From positions 9,646,967-9,710,966 of the forward strand of contig NC_051091.1 of NCBI RefSeq assembly GCF_901709675.1: a stretch of DNA of 64,000 bases, read 5' to 3'. The position numbers were made by a program, and so were the translations under genes. The notes under the pieces are model-generated. The model was not told where the DNA came from, did not search any database, and saw only the letters and a list, made by a program, of their open reading frames with translations. This DNA is from Syngnathus acus. Taxonomy: Eukaryota; Chordata; Actinopteri; Syngnathiformes; Syngnathidae. Positions 24,481-39,400 of this stretch are shown here, piece by piece; position 1 is the first letter of the stretch, and each line of letters opens with the position of its first letter.

Positions 24481-27400
24481 GGCATCGTTAATAAGCACAT
24501 GCTGCTGAGACGCCTCCTCTTTCACATCATTGATGACCTACATAAGATACAGTACGGCTGTGTCGGGGGGCGGCTACCTAGTAGCAGCAAGGGAACACAG
24601 CACACCTCCGGTTTGTTTTTGGTGCAAAAAAAAAAAAAGAAAGAAATCACCGAGCATGAGTGGGAGCATGATGAAGTAGCCCCCGGATAGTAGAGAAGGA
24701 GGACACATGGTGGTGCAGAGCTACTGACTCGAGTGTTGCACATGCACAAAGCTCCCAAGTGAGATCGATTGTGCAGCCCAGAAAGCACAGTAAGTGTGCA
24801 AGGGCACGCAAGGAGCAGAAGAAAGAAACATTTGCATTGAGACTTGTTGCCATCAGCAAATGTAGGTGAAGAATCAAATGAATGAACCCCCCCCCCCCCC
24901 CCTCCCCTCTTCATCAATTTGGCCTCCCAAGGTGACTTTTAGGCTCGGACCTTTGGAGGTAGCCCTAATGAGCCTCTTAACCCACAGATGGCGAATGACT
25001 CAACATTCATTTCAAAATGTTCCCTACATACCTTAATCTGCCTTCATCTATAGATTTGTGCGTATCACTCACGTGCTTTCAGGTTGTTGTGTGATGTTCA
25101 ACTGAAGCCAATTTTAGGTCAGGACGTCCTTATCTATTCTATGAAACTTCACCACAGATGCATACTCTTTATTATTATTTTATTTAAAATCTAATCTACT
25201 GAACAGGAATGTATGAATCTGTCTCTCCTCAGGTCCGTAAACAACATGACAGATATTGCACACTCTTGTTTGTATTTAACCTGCCGTCTTCTCTTAGACA
25301 CCGTATCGTCGACATTTTTTGCTGACTCATGTATGTGGGAGGCTAAACCACTGTTTCCATGTATTTGTTTGTTTGTCGTCCCATTTGGCAAAGGTTACCG
25401 ACAGTCTAATGCGTGATTAGTAATGCACTTTTATATCTGGCAACTCAGGCAGCCACAAAACCTTTGAGCTGTGGGTGGGTGAGTGAATACCTGAACAAAC
25501 ACGCCAATGTGAAATGCAACCCAGACCACACCAGACTGTCGACAGTCAGGCTGCGCAATTCCATTTTGTCCCCATTTCAAAGAATCTATTATTTCGGAAA
25601 ATAATAAAAGCCCATAAGGAGAAAAATAGAGAGAATTAGGCATGCAAAGTCAAGAAATGTCAAAAATATGAAAGGAGAATAATTACATGGAAACCCTTAA
25701 CAATGCGGGCTATTAAAATGTAAGTCAACAACATGTCATTGTTAAGCAGTCATTCGGTATTCGTCGAAAAGTAGCAAATATTCTTAAATGCACATTCCTC
25801 ACAGTGCAGCCTATTACGGATTAGTCACACAAATATGATGAAGCCATTCGTTGGTAATGAAAAGACTCAAAGCCAAAGCAAAACATATGGAGCGGCTCCA
25901 TGGTAATCTGTTATTAGAGGGTCTGCCACGCAGGCACACAGTCAGCCATGGACTATCGGGGAGATACAGGCCAGGCTTCAAAGTACGTCACCCCCGTTGC
26001 TGCGTCTTCAATGTGCCGCCGTCACCTTGTGAAAGGGCGACACAAAAGGGGGGAAAGGGCCTTTTGAAGGGCGACGGGGAAAATGTTTCCTCCCGCTAAC
26101 CGACTGGCATCTTCTTGTAAACTGCAGCGCGCCACTGCCGCTATTCAAACGTTCATATTTTATCTGCTTACATGTCTTGGGACACACTTAAACTAATTGC
26201 ATAATTTACACTAAAGGATGCTGGGAGTAGGTAACTAAGGTTATTGATAGACATGGAATGGAGTCCCCATTATTTTATTCCTGCCGGCTTAAGTCCTCCG
26301 TTTTTCATTAACATTCAAAAGCCTGGTGGAATAATAATGACTATAATAATAAAAAATATTGTTCTTTACTGGAGTAACTGGACTCGTGATACATCATTAC
26401 ATTAGTGTGCCTCGCAAGGATTATTGTTTGCACGCACCAGCTTTGGTCCTATAATAGAACATGACTGTGAGGTCACTATAAATATAACTCATAAATGTCT
26501 GAATGAACGAGCAGGTTACTAAAATCAGAATAAAATCAATCAAGAACAAGACAAGAAATCATTTTTTGGGAGACTGCTGAGCAGAGCATAAAATACAGTT
26601 TACAATTGAACAATATTTATGAGTGTTGTAGGTGATGGATGAGAGTGATGGTCAAGTGATGAGTCAGGCTACTGCTTTAATCTCAATGTGAAATATCTCA
26701 ATATTGTACGCGCTGATTGCGGCAGTAGTTTTGAATTCTGTTTGGCAGACATAAATTCGAAATATTACATCTTAAGTCAACTTAGAGAAATGAAGATTTT
26801 GTGCTGTCAGCACCTTAGCCATCTAGTACTTGTATGAGTGTCTGAACTTCCTTGACGGTGGAGGTCTTAGTAAAGGGTCTTGATGCGACAGTGCGTGTGT
26901 GATTGGATGTTAAAGTACTGTATCCTGGAGGAGATGACAGGCTCATAGGTTGGTGTCAGACACCACCTCTGTTCTTGACTGATTGTTTCCTGCGTGCCCT
27001 CCCGACTAGTGGAGCTCAATCACTTTCACGTTACCAGTCTTCTCTGTGCTTTGGCTTGTTAGAAAGTCCTAATCAGACAGGTTGGACATCCAATGCAGGA
27101 AGGGAAATTATAGATAAATGCAACAAGTTTTTAAAAATAATTAATATCAAATTAGCAATCCTATAGGTAATATTATTCTAATTGTAAACAGCAAATCCAA
27201 ACATGAATTATTGGAAATTTCCTGTAAGTGACTCAAAAAGATGTTGTAATATTAGTTTTTTTTTGCAGAGGATAAATACTATATAAAAAATATATATATA
27301 CAAAATATTTTTTCCCTACTTTAAGTATGATATCAATCCCTTAAAAAGTTTTTAAACCATATAATATAGTCAACCAAAGAAAGGAAAGAGTGCTTCAACA

Positions 27401-30400
27401 CTTTGTTAACATATCAAGTACTGTAGATTAAAAAAACAATTAAAAAGATAAACACAGAAAAATACGAGAACATGTACACATATCCTTTGCTTAAAGCATT
27501 CTAAAACCACCATAGATATTCGTCGATTGTATGTTAGCATTAAGCTAGAAAATGCGGTTGTTTTACCACAAGTGCAATCCGCTTTGTTTTTATTGGTTTG
27601 GTCCAAACTGTTGCGATGGCCTCACAGTCTACAGTATGAATAGATGACAGAAAAGTTTCCGATTTTTTTTTCCCCCCCACTCTCTAGTATGATTTGTTAT
27701 TCCCGTAAGTTAGCCTGACCCAATCATCTCCTAATAGAGCATCTCTTGGCTCAGCACTTTCTAAAAGCATCCAGCCTCTGAGCGAGGGAGCCTCTGTGAT
27801 GTGAATGTGAATTCAAATCGGTGCTACTTGGGTGAAGGTTTCCTCCGTGGTGCTGAGCGTGGTGGAAAAAAAAAGACTTTCTTGTCAACATTTCTCATTG
27901 GCTTGCTGTCATTGAGCTATGAGAGATCAGTTCTCGTTTTGTTAGGGTCAGACCACTTGTCTTTGTGAAATTACACCTGGTCTGCAGGAAATATTTTGCA
28001 CAAGTTGGCAGCTCATTTCGTTTTATTAACTCCTCAAAACTCATCAGCCACAACATTAGGCCTTGACCTTTTCGACCATGCAGTGGCAACCAAAAATTAT
28101 ACTTGATTCTTTGCAAACGTGGTTGTGAAAGTGAACCTGCTGTAACATTGTGGCTGTAATGTGTATAATTAGAGCTCAGGTACAAAATATAATGAGAGCG
28201 CCATGGCGCATCGTTCCGACACATCAACTAGAAACGAGACACTTCCATAAAAGATCTTCCAGTTTCTTTGTTAATAAATGCGTCAAAGGAAAAATTCACC
28301 CATCGACCTAATGGCTTCAACTTTTGCTGATACATTTTTATCTCGTTGAAGCGATATATTAATCGAGCTAAGCGTGGCATTTCAGCTAATGGATGAAAGA
28401 CAGCTAATATAGTAAAAGATTGGATCTAAGTGAGACGGGAGCGATAAAATGGCAAAACAGAAAGAGGTAATGTATAATTCAATTCAATTATCCATAATTG
28501 TGAGTGAAACTGCTGCAGAAACAAAAGATAATTGCATGAAAGTGTCTTAATGTTCCTTTTTGCTTCCCAGTTGAGAGGTTTCAATCTTGGCTAAGGGCGT
28601 CTATGTGCTTGTGTGGCTGCTCCAGCTTTCATTCGAAAAACATGAATCGAAGTTGTTGTGAGTGTGAGTGATTGCTTGTCTTTACATGCCCTGTGGTTAG
28701 ATGGTAACCAGTCCAAGGTGTATTTAGCTTCTCACCCACAACTCAACTGGGATAGGCTTACTCGTGTCTAGGCCTGTCACGATAATTACTATATCGACTG
28801 ATCATTCCATCAGTAAAATGGACACGATCGTTTTTTTTTTTCCAGACTCGATAAATTCTCATTTACACGTGTGTTGACAAAAATCACAGCAGGACATTTC
28901 CCGACAGCTTCACGGATATTGTTACTCGCTTTTTGGCAAAGGAGAAAGCCGAGAGGACATTGTGCAGGAAATAAAATCTTTTTTTTTTTTCAGTTTGCCA
29001 CGACAGTAATTGCAGTTTTTACGAACAAAGCCCGAGTTTATTTTATTGATATTTTTCATTTATCTAATATGTTAAGTCAGACATTAGCATATCATGCAGG
29101 AGAGACAGATTCTTACACTTGTATGGCTGCTAAAAATGTGAAATAAAAAAATTAAAAATGGTTACATCATGCCGAAAGCTTGGCCATGTAACCGACTAAT
29201 TCATCTAAGTTCAACTTCTTTTTTTGCATGAAAACATTTTAAACAAGAATGAATGTTTGTGCTCCAGGCACATTTTATTACTCTTCCTTCAGAGAAGAAT
29301 GTTATCAAGATTACATTTGAACATGTAAATGGAGCTCATAAAATGACTCATCAGTGAAAGGCGACTCATGCCGGATGATTTGCACTCTTCGCTAAGAGCT
29401 TTAAATTGAGTTTGGCCTGCAAAAAACAAACAAAAAAACATCCACTCAGAATAAAAGAGGCTTTGCGGTCAAGGTCAAAGGTGGCTTTCGAACGATTTAA
29501 CAACATTAGTGATACAAATTGTGGACGTAAGAGCGTAAGCCTAAAAGCAGCCGAGGTTAATCCTTTACCTCCAATTTGTGGACAGGACTCATATGGTGGA
29601 AAGAAAATATACTCATTCTAGTATTTAATGGATAAAAACAATTCCCAACATATTTTGCCTCCAACTCTGCCAGAGTTGGCCGTACTTCTGCTTCATTATT
29701 CAGATGATAAAGCAGCAGTAGCTGATGAATCCAACACACCGGGACACTGTTGTTAGTAGAAAAACAGCAATCGAAATGAAAATGTCACCCCGAGGAGCTT
29801 TTGCGAGACAATTTAGGATTTGCTCTTTCTCTTTTCATCCCTCACACAATGTGCATCTGCGAGCCAGCTCGAAAGCTGCATCTCACATTCTGACGTTCAC
29901 CCTGCACCAGTTGATTTCTATTTCCGTGGCGCACGTGTTAATTAAACCTTTATGTCCCAGCAGAGCCCACGTGATCCCCGATGTTAGACGTCGAGCGCAA
30001 TGATTTTTTTTTTTCCCCCCCACCCTGCCTAACCTTGACATGCTGACGAGAATGAAACACTGTTTCATGACTGAGCAAATCCGTGAAGCTTAAAAGGGGC
30101 TTAAGGTTAGTTGGTGTGTCCGTCCTGAAAGATTAATCTACGCCCTCCCGTCAATCTCCCTCTAGAAATGGTTACTGTATAGATAAGTGCAGTCCATTTA
30201 CAAAAGGTAATCCCATGTTCTTAGTACATCATACAGAGAGGAAACCATGTTGTTGACGAATGATGATGTCACAGCTTGAAACATACAATATGTGTTCCTC
30301 TAACTGTTATTCCTACAAATGTTGCAATTTAACTATAGAGCATTATTTTGGCAGAGGGCATTTGTTTTCATTGGGCGTTCCTCCATTAGCAGGATTGCGC

Positions 30401-33400
30401 AACAATTTATTTCTCTGAAGTTTTGTGGCAGCAGGCAGGGTCACAGCCGAAGGAAGAATGTAATAAATGTTTAATTCCGATCTGCATAAAGCTGATTATT
30501 CTCTCGATTTGCGACTCCTTTATATGAACTTTTTGGAAACTTTGCTTTATCGTGCATGAATTTTCAAATAAGGCATACAGAGAAGTATCTACGGAGTAAT
30601 TGAGCGCTGATTCTAATTAGGTCTTGGTTGAAGTCTGCAACTGACTCGAAGGCATATGAGGTGCAAATTATAAACTATGAAAGTCATCATTAATCCGCAA
30701 CCTGTCAAAGTACAAACATTGTGAATTGCATTTTTTTCTCCTCTAATTCTTGGTGAATTATTTCAAATGTGACAAGACTGCAGTTGGCACACACCTGTCG
30801 AAGAAATTGAATTTGTAAACAAGATACTTGTACTGCTTATTTTCTCTTGACATAAGTGTGTGAAATCAATGTGTGATTATGAACAGCAGCAGAGAAGGGG
30901 CCATCCTTCCTGCTTGAAATGATCTTTTGTCCTACTGCAGTAATTGCTTGGATAAAATTAACTCTTCTTATGAATGAGTCTGCACAGCGCTGAGAGCGTG
31001 CGTCATTCTTTTGTGAAGTGGACTCATCTTTTCAATTGCTGCCTTCTTTGATGTCATCTCAAAATAAAACATTTTTGTCCCCCGAGCCATTTCTATGCTG
31101 TTGGTGTTACGTGAAACATTGCTTCAGTTGGAAATAAGCACGCCATGATGGGAGTTGTGGAGATTTTTTTTTCCTCACATAAAAAGGCAGAGAGGATAGA
31201 GATGTCCAAGCTGTGCAAGAATCATTACTGCAGTCCTCTGCTCCCTGACTCAGGCCTCAAGAAAGCAAAGAGCCACCTGGGGGGGCAGCATCACCCTGCA
31301 TGTCAGGTTCAAACACTGGAGCATTTTTTCCCTTCCTGCATTGCTGAAAAGTGGCGAGAAACTGCTATGTGGACGACTTGAATGCTCGCCTTCACCTAGA
31401 AAGTGTTGTTCTCTTTGCAGACTGAAACTTTGCTCAGATGTATAGGGACAGTCACGATCAAATATTTTTAGAATGGATTATTCAATCGATTAATCAAATA
31501 ATCAGATACAATTTTATTCCCATTCAAATGTATTAAAAAATATTTTTTTTCTGATTGCTAAGCAATATCACACAGGAAAGATTGATGATGTCATTGTTTA
31601 AAAGTAAAAATATGTTTACAAATGTCTGATTTTGATGAAAGACAAAAGATAAATCAGCCTGCTTTCATAAAGGACTTGAGAAATCTGGGAATTATTACTT
31701 TAGAGAGCCAGAAATCAGAAGTTACTTACTCGATTATCAAAATACAATGCGGCGTCGATTAATCGATCAATTTTGACACTCCTAATTACAATACAGTTTT
31801 TCAAATATATGGACCCAAACGATGTTATAAAACCTTCCCATCAGCTAACAGGCGTCTGCTGTTATGAAACCAGCTTTTCAATCATTTAAGTCCCTCAAAT
31901 TTGGTTACTTGTATCAACTAAACTGCAACATGTAATTAAAAACCTCTTGATCTCCTTCCCCCAGAGAGTTTTGATAGCTTCGTTTTGCCGTGACCTTTTC
32001 AAAGAGGCCCCCGCCCGATTTCAGCCTGTAAACCACGGGACGCTCGCATGTCCATGCCATTTATGTCATACTTGTGTAAGGGCTCATTTTCTGCTCGGTA
32101 ACTGCATGACTGAAAACCGGGGCCGAGCAGAACGGGTGCTGTGAGGGAGTGGGTGGTGTGATAATGGATGTCTGTTACGAGAAGCGGCTTAGCTGGTGGC
32201 GAACGCCGTGTTCTATGACAAGCATAGTGGAGCTTGCGGACACGCGACGTGTTTGCCGTGTGTCCGCAGAGCAGAGAGCACACCTGGCTGTTTGCTGACC
32301 CCGACAATTGCCGTTGACTCACACAATGCTGCAAATGAACATGAACGTGTCTGCCCGGGGGGAGAGAATAGCCCGAGCACCTGTCTTTGTGTTTCTGTAG
32401 TCTGTGACCACAGTGGCTTGATGGCGTTGGACTTGCTGTGTTTGACTTTGTGCAGCTGTCATGTACTCGTGCTGTTTGCTCACGTGATGTGAAATGTGCT
32501 TTGTGTTGAGAATAAAAAAGAAAAAAAAAAGAAAGAAACAAAGGCGGTTAGTTTGTGAGCAATAATGTCAACCTGCATTAAGGAATATTATCCAAATTGA
32601 GTTCACACAATCGAGGGCTGAATGATCGTTTTTGGGTCTGAATCGAAATTCCAGACATGGGATCGTCAAAGCTTCGATTTTTCGTCATGCACACAAGTCA
32701 GCTGTAAGCAAACTCTATCTTTAAATTATTTTTTTTAAAGGCAAACTTTTCAATGCAAGTCTCATTTTAAATCCCATTCAGGCATATTGAATGTTGCGGT
32801 GAATGATTAATGCGGATATTGAGTTTTATCTTCAGTATATTTTAGGCTGCCGTGGTTTTAGATGAAGTTGTTTGTGTAGACTTTGTTGAGTTTTCTGGAA
32901 AGATTCATCGTTGTATTTCCAGCCTGCGGTCCTGATATCTTGTTGGCTCTTCATTCATGTTATTGTTTAATTAAATTTGTACCCACGTCTGTGAATAACC
33001 ACAGATATAAAGGATGCTTTATGTTCTATGCCAGGGTGTCAAACTCATTTTTGTCACGGGCCGCATCGTAGTCATAGTTTCCTTTTATGACTGTCTGCCC
33101 AAATAAATATATGAACGTCTCATATTAGGCTACACAACAAACTGATAAATAATTAGTTTTGAAATCAGAAACTAGTAAAAACTGTTAAAAAAAATGGTAA
33201 TAAAAATTGCAAGCAACATCGCTATTTTTTTAAAAAGTAACGACAATTTGCAAGTTTTATATTGACACATAAAGTCAATGCAAAATTTGTCTTTGTGGGC
33301 CAAATAGAATTACCAAATTTGGCCCGCAGGCCAGAGTTTGACACACCCCTGTTCTGAACTTCATTTAGGAAAACACCATCAACTTCCGATGTGATGCAAC

Positions 33401-36400
33401 TTCACGAATCACACAGAAGTGTCCAGTAAGGGTGATTCAGCAAACTAAACCACTCAGGCTATATGCTTTACTCATTTAGATAATTAATCCATCCGTCAAA
33501 GCGCAGCAAGGACAACAATGTCATTCATCCTATAAGATGTGGAAAATAAAATTGTCGAGATCATGCTGACCGTATAATCAAAATATGACAAAACGTTCAA
33601 AACATGTCACAGTTACTCCACCTAATGACAGAAGCATTCGGGTTAAGTCGTTTTTACAGTACAGTCAAGTAGTTTTGAAAGTTTTCCATGCATAATGCCT
33701 TTTCTTGGCTCCTCTATTGATACGTGGGGGGTGATTAATGTTTACTTCACTGCTGCAAATGAATCACGGGGCCCTGCTGCAATCTTGATAACAGCCATAG
33801 AGAGAGAATCAATATGCGCCAAGTAGGAAAAATATGTTTTGGGAATGTGGTTCAGATGAAAATGTAGGCACTTTCCCTCAGCCATCAATATGGTCACTAA
33901 TCACTACAGTTTTCCAATCAGCAGTCTCGCTTTTGTGCGCGAAATGTTGACGAAAAGATTAATAGTCTGTCACCGGCGAAGCTACAGAAGAGCCAAAGCT
34001 AATGATTAAATTGAAAAATTCCATATTTGAAGGATTTATGTTAATCATCATTCCACACCCTGAGGAGAAAATGAAAGCAACTAACCAGTCCAGCTGACTG
34101 CTTCAACTTCATTGACTCACATTAGGTTGCTTTCATAATTGTTTGGCACAGAAATTTCGCATTTAATTTGGAAAGCAGCGGTCGTGAACCAGCATTCTTC
34201 TGCTTCACAAAGATGAAATTCATTACTAAGATCAAAGCTTCTCACACTGAGGCTTTCAAAAAAGTGAAGTGTGGAATGGATGAAGTTGTTTTTATAATAA
34301 TAATAATAATAATGATAACAATAATATTGATAATAAAATATTAATAATAATACATTGAAATTATATCGTGTTTTTTGGACAAATAATGTCAGCGTCCCTA
34401 AAAATGATTAGCTTTCGTGCTGACAGATTTGAGTTAATTCTCCTTTATTTTTTTAAGCAGACTGAAGGAGTTTGGAGGATGCGACAGGCTTATGGAGATT
34501 GCCTCACAGGCACATGATATGGAATGCATTTGCATCTTCCTCCCACACCAAAGTCAGCCATTTGCTAACACACGCACACGCATATTAGCGGCTGATCCTG
34601 GTGCTTGTATGATATACACAACAGCTTGATGTGGAGACAACATTTGTCACAGGGAGATGGCCGCTCGATTGGCTTTCAGGTCACTGACTCTTTTAGCGTG
34701 TGTTAAATCAATTCAAGGACATTTAGACCTGAGTGAGGTGGACGGAAAAAAAAGGGGGAGAAGAGATCAGAGGTGCATGTTATTTTAATTAGGTTCTTTA
34801 TGTGCATATAAAATATCTCAACATTGAAGCAAATGAGTTAAAAGTTAAGTGTCTGTATTCATTTGACCACTGTTTAAATTATAGGGAAGGTTTTACCAAG
34901 TGAATTATGCACCGTGCTCCTAAATATGCAAACCTCTTTTTACTCCAACCAATCAAGGTTCCTGACAGTTATTAAGCCAAGGCACATGTTTTATATTAGC
35001 AAAATCTCGGAACACACCACTAAAATCTATAATAACTGTCTGCTGTTACAAGAAAAATGTCCTACAAAGCTCATTTGAAGTTTTGTCAAACTTTAAGATA
35101 GAATTTCATTTCCAGAACCTACAAAGCCAACTTGTTTGCGCGAGTTTAGAAAAGGTGAATAAATGCCACTGAGGCTCCATTTCACTGTTATCAGTGTCCC
35201 GTATTCTTGTTGCTCTCAGTTCAAGGAGATGGATCGGTTTGGCAAAGTTTATACTAAGGTGGGGGCACGAGTGGGATCAGAGTGGTAGAAGTCTGCGACA
35301 TTAGAGTTTTATTCATGAGGCGTCATTTAAAAAAAAATAAGAAGAAGATTGACTACTGCTGGTGCGCGCGGCTGCGCCTCTGCAGGCTTTACATCACAAA
35401 GACGGAGCGGAGCTGTAAAGCTAAGTTCTCGATTTACCGCGCAATCTTTACCCCTGAGGTCATGACCCCCGTGTTTTGCTTGAAAGTAGGCGATTGCGCA
35501 TCCAATCAGCCAACACGCCCTTTTTCGCTATCTCCCCGGGTGATTTCATTGGCTGCGGAGAGATTTAGGAGCGTGTCGTTGAGCCTTTTCCACTTTATGT
35601 ACTTCGTAGGCCAAGAATAGCTTCCGCCTATACTGGGAGAGTTTGTCAGGCCAAATGAGGAGGCAGTGGTGGACCACGTCTCCCAGCTAGCCTGGGAGTA
35701 CTTAGCCTAGTTCTGTGCTGACAAGAACATTTAAAGACTGGCTGGGATAGCATTGTTTCAGCTAATGTGCGTCCATTTGGACAGTGTTGTCTAATCTCGC
35801 CTTAATGCTTCCTTGTCCTTTGTGTGCCCTTGCCTCGCCAGATAACAAAGCAGCAGCTTCAGCAGACCAAGGATCGCTTCCAAGCCTTCCTGAACGGAGA
35901 CACGCAAATTGTGGCGGATGAAGCCTTCATCAATGCTGTGCAGAGCTACCACGAGGTACCAGCACAGCATAATCACAGCAGCACACGCTCAATCAATCAC
36001 AACCCATTTTTCCACAGAGCAGAGGCTGGATGACTTTCTGAATTCATCACTGACTCAATGCATGTCCACGTACATTTTTGCTGATTGTAGTGCAAAAACG
36101 CCGTTGGCCGGAGCAATTTCTATGCACGGAGTCGAGCCACGTTTTTTTTTTTTCAGGGCCATAAATCCAAGCCCCCACGCAGAACTGCTCCAGTTTCCAT
36201 GTCAAAATGCTCAAATCCATGCGGCTGAGTGATAAAATGGTGGCTGAGGTTTCTCACTGTGAAGATTATGAGTCAGACCATGTGGCTGACACAGCCGTCT
36301 TTCCAAGCTCACGCTCTTCAATCCACATAATGAAGCAAGTCATTATTACTGTGGATGCTCGAGACATGACAGATAGTGGATATGAAAGGTCAATTCTTTA

Positions 36401-39400
36401 ATGGAGGGAAAAAAAAACAAGCAAAGGCATAATGGCAAAAGGGTAGATAAATCTTTATACAGTCGGTAGACGGCTATACAGCCTAATTAAAGCTTCGCCG
36501 ACATGTGAAAAATGGCTGTAATATTCCCCACTGTATTTTCATGATGGATTTTATAAATACATGAAATGGTGAAAAATGAGCTGACTAGCTAGTGTCTTTT
36601 AAAAGGGTCCAATGAGGGAAAATTGTTGCTTTTGGTAAGAATTTACACACCTAAGGTTCACAATAATGTATCATGAAATCCAAAAAGTTGTGTCAAAAAA
36701 TCTCTCATGATTTTAAACCAGGGGGTTCAAAATAATTTTGACATTTTGACAGAGACACCCAAAAAATGTTTAATTGTCTCGTGTGAATACATATATGTAA
36801 CAAATAGTTTTGAAATTAGCAATAATATTTTTCTCAATTATTGTTGAAGTTACTGTAAAAAGGAAGAAAAAAAATCTTGCAAAATCTCAACATCATTATT
36901 TACTTATTTTTATGGGAGTGGACATGATTTGCTTTCGCGGGCCTTTTAAAATGACAGAGTGGGCCGGATCTGGCCCCCAGGCCTTGAGTTTGACACCGAT
37001 AAATAACCGTATTAGTTTCCTTTGGTTTAGAACTGCACTGTAGACGTGAATTTGTAAGGTATTCTAAAATGGTGTTAACCTGAGTCACCTACACAAGAGG
37101 GGGAAAAGATTACAAATACACTCTCGGTATGATTCTGCACAGTTCGGCACTTTTGCAAAATATTACCACCGTAAAAAAGACTGAATTTTTTATGAAGTTT
37201 TCGGAATGGACCGTAATGTACCGGGGCACCTACTCTGAATGTAAAAAGGATGTGGAGTACAATCATATCCAGAGCTTTTTTTTTTTTTCAATTACAAATG
37301 AAATTGCTCTGCTTATTGGAAAAAAAATATTGAAGTGGTTGTTGGTGTTCTATTTTACCACCAGAATGAGTGGGAGACACAGTAATTAATTAAATCATTG
37401 ATTTTCCTAAACACTTGTGCGCTTTTAAAGGCCTCTCTAGGCGGGAATCAATGGTACCAAAGCTTTGTTATTTGTATATGTACGCCGCTTACCAAATGGG
37501 CCCAACAGTTGCTTCTTGGATGCTGACAACAAATATGACTGACTGTCTTAATGACAAAGCCGTGGGCTCCATTGTTTGGTTGATGCTGTCATCTTGTCCG
37601 TCACTGTCATTAGCAGGTGGCCCTGCAAGGAGTTCATAAAGCTGTTTTTTCTTAATCGCTAGAATGACTTGATTATGACATAAATACATTCTCTTCCAAC
37701 AAAGGTGTTCTTAAAGAGCGACCGCGTGGCTAAAATGGTCCAGAGCGGCGGCTTCTCAGCCAGCGACTTCAGGGAGGTGTTCAAGAGGCACATTGAGAAG
37801 CGCGTCCGCAGTCTCCCGGAGATCGACGGCTTGAGCAAGGAGACGGTGCTTAGCTCCTGGATGGCCAAGTTTGACACCATCTACCGCGGAGACGAGGATC
37901 CACGCAAGGCGCAGCAGCGTATGACGGCCAGCGCGGCCTCCGAGCTCATCCTGAGCAAGGATCAGCTGTACGAGATGTTCCAGAATATCCTGGGCATCAA
38001 GAAGTTTGAGCACCAACTGCTTTACCAAGCTTGTCAGGTATGTTTAAGATCCAATTGTACAAAAAAATTCATTTCACCTTAGGTCATTCATAAACACAAT
38101 CTTGCTCCATTAAACTGTTTCCTAATCACAATTGTGCCAGAAAATTTACTTTATATTCCTGAATCAAGTGTCGTAAAAACTTTTCTTTTAATTTCCTTTC
38201 CAATTATTGCGCACAATATATAATAATTTGACCTTGAAATAACAGCTTTGAAACCACTTCATTTGATTTAATAATTACAATCGCATCTGTCATTGCCATA
38301 GCAACCATGACTAAAGCACCATTAACTATTTCGGTGGTCTATAATATTGGGAGACCGACCAGGGCAGCTTTCATGTTTTATCCGCTAAAGTGCTAACTTT
38401 ATAATAATATTTTATGCAATGATTGCGTTGATTTTTTCAAGACATGATGTCACAAAAGGTTTTCATTTATTAGCTTGCCTTTTTAACTTCTGCCTATGTC
38501 TTTGTCTCACACACATACATGCTCCTTTACGACAGTTGATTTGCGCATGCCTGGCTGCGATCGAAATAGATTACAAACCACTTTCAATGCAGCCCGGAAG
38601 CAAAAAAAAAAATCCCTCACTGTTGCTTTAACTTGTCAGCTATTTGTATCTGGTAATGTCCAATGCTTCACTCAGGGGGTAGATATGTTGAGATTACAGA
38701 CTGGGGGCATATAACTCTCTTATCCTGCTGTCGTTCCTGCTTCACTGTGGGAATGTTAAAAGCAGCACTAATGAATTCCTTCTTCAGCAGTGCAATTTCA
38801 AGTCTTATCACGGCTGTATTTGGAGGAAACCTCTGGCGCTCTTGCACGTGTTTATTCAACTCATCAAAGCTTGATAACACCAATAAGGCTTCAAAGTTAA
38901 TAAACCAGTCCAAGTGTCCATCAGTGCACACTGAAGGAATCAAATAAATGGCTCAGTATTGTCCTTGTTTGGATTCGATCAATACGGCCTTGGTTTCTCA
39001 CTGGGGTTCATTAACGTAATGCTATTCTGTAAAACATTTCCATAGCCTCCTTTCTGATCCCTTTGATGATGCTTAACCTACTTTGGATGAGTTGATGCTA
39101 TGAGGTCACAAATCTGCATGCAGAACATCCGCAGAGGCTCTACGGAGTAACACCAGAGGCTCAGCGAAGAGCAGAAAGTTGACGTCGTAAGCACAGCTAA
39201 AGCCCATCTCCAATTGTAAATATCGATAAATAGAAGAGAATTTGCATCAGAACCAATTTAAAATATCCTTGTCCAGATGCTTACCCCAGCTGTTTTAGGT
39301 GCAGATTCTTATTCCATTTGCCGGCGTAATGAATATATTAGAGCCGTCTAATGATGACTTTCAGCATCTCCTCAGTAAGCAACCAGTCGCTAGCAATTGT

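Larger units (their letters stand above)
24400..35841 (+). other. cadps intron 1 (11.4 kb)
   Basis: A GTAAGC donor and a TGCCTCGCCAG acceptor bound this intron. It holds several decayed repeats (about 28771-29150, 31440-31790 and 33032-33351) and AT-rich unique sequence. Long ORFs inside, such as the 180-codon minus-strand frame at 31999-32541, show no family resemblance. Confidence 0.8.

Noticed and set aside
23887-24525. 212-codon minus-strand ORF opposite cadps exon 1
   Set aside because: It is the antisense shadow of a GC-rich coding exon and CpG island.
31999-32541. 180-codon minus-strand ORF in cadps intron 1
   Set aside because: No recognisable domain, composition like random GC-richer sequence, and it overlaps an equally open plus-strand frame. 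Not supportable as a gene.
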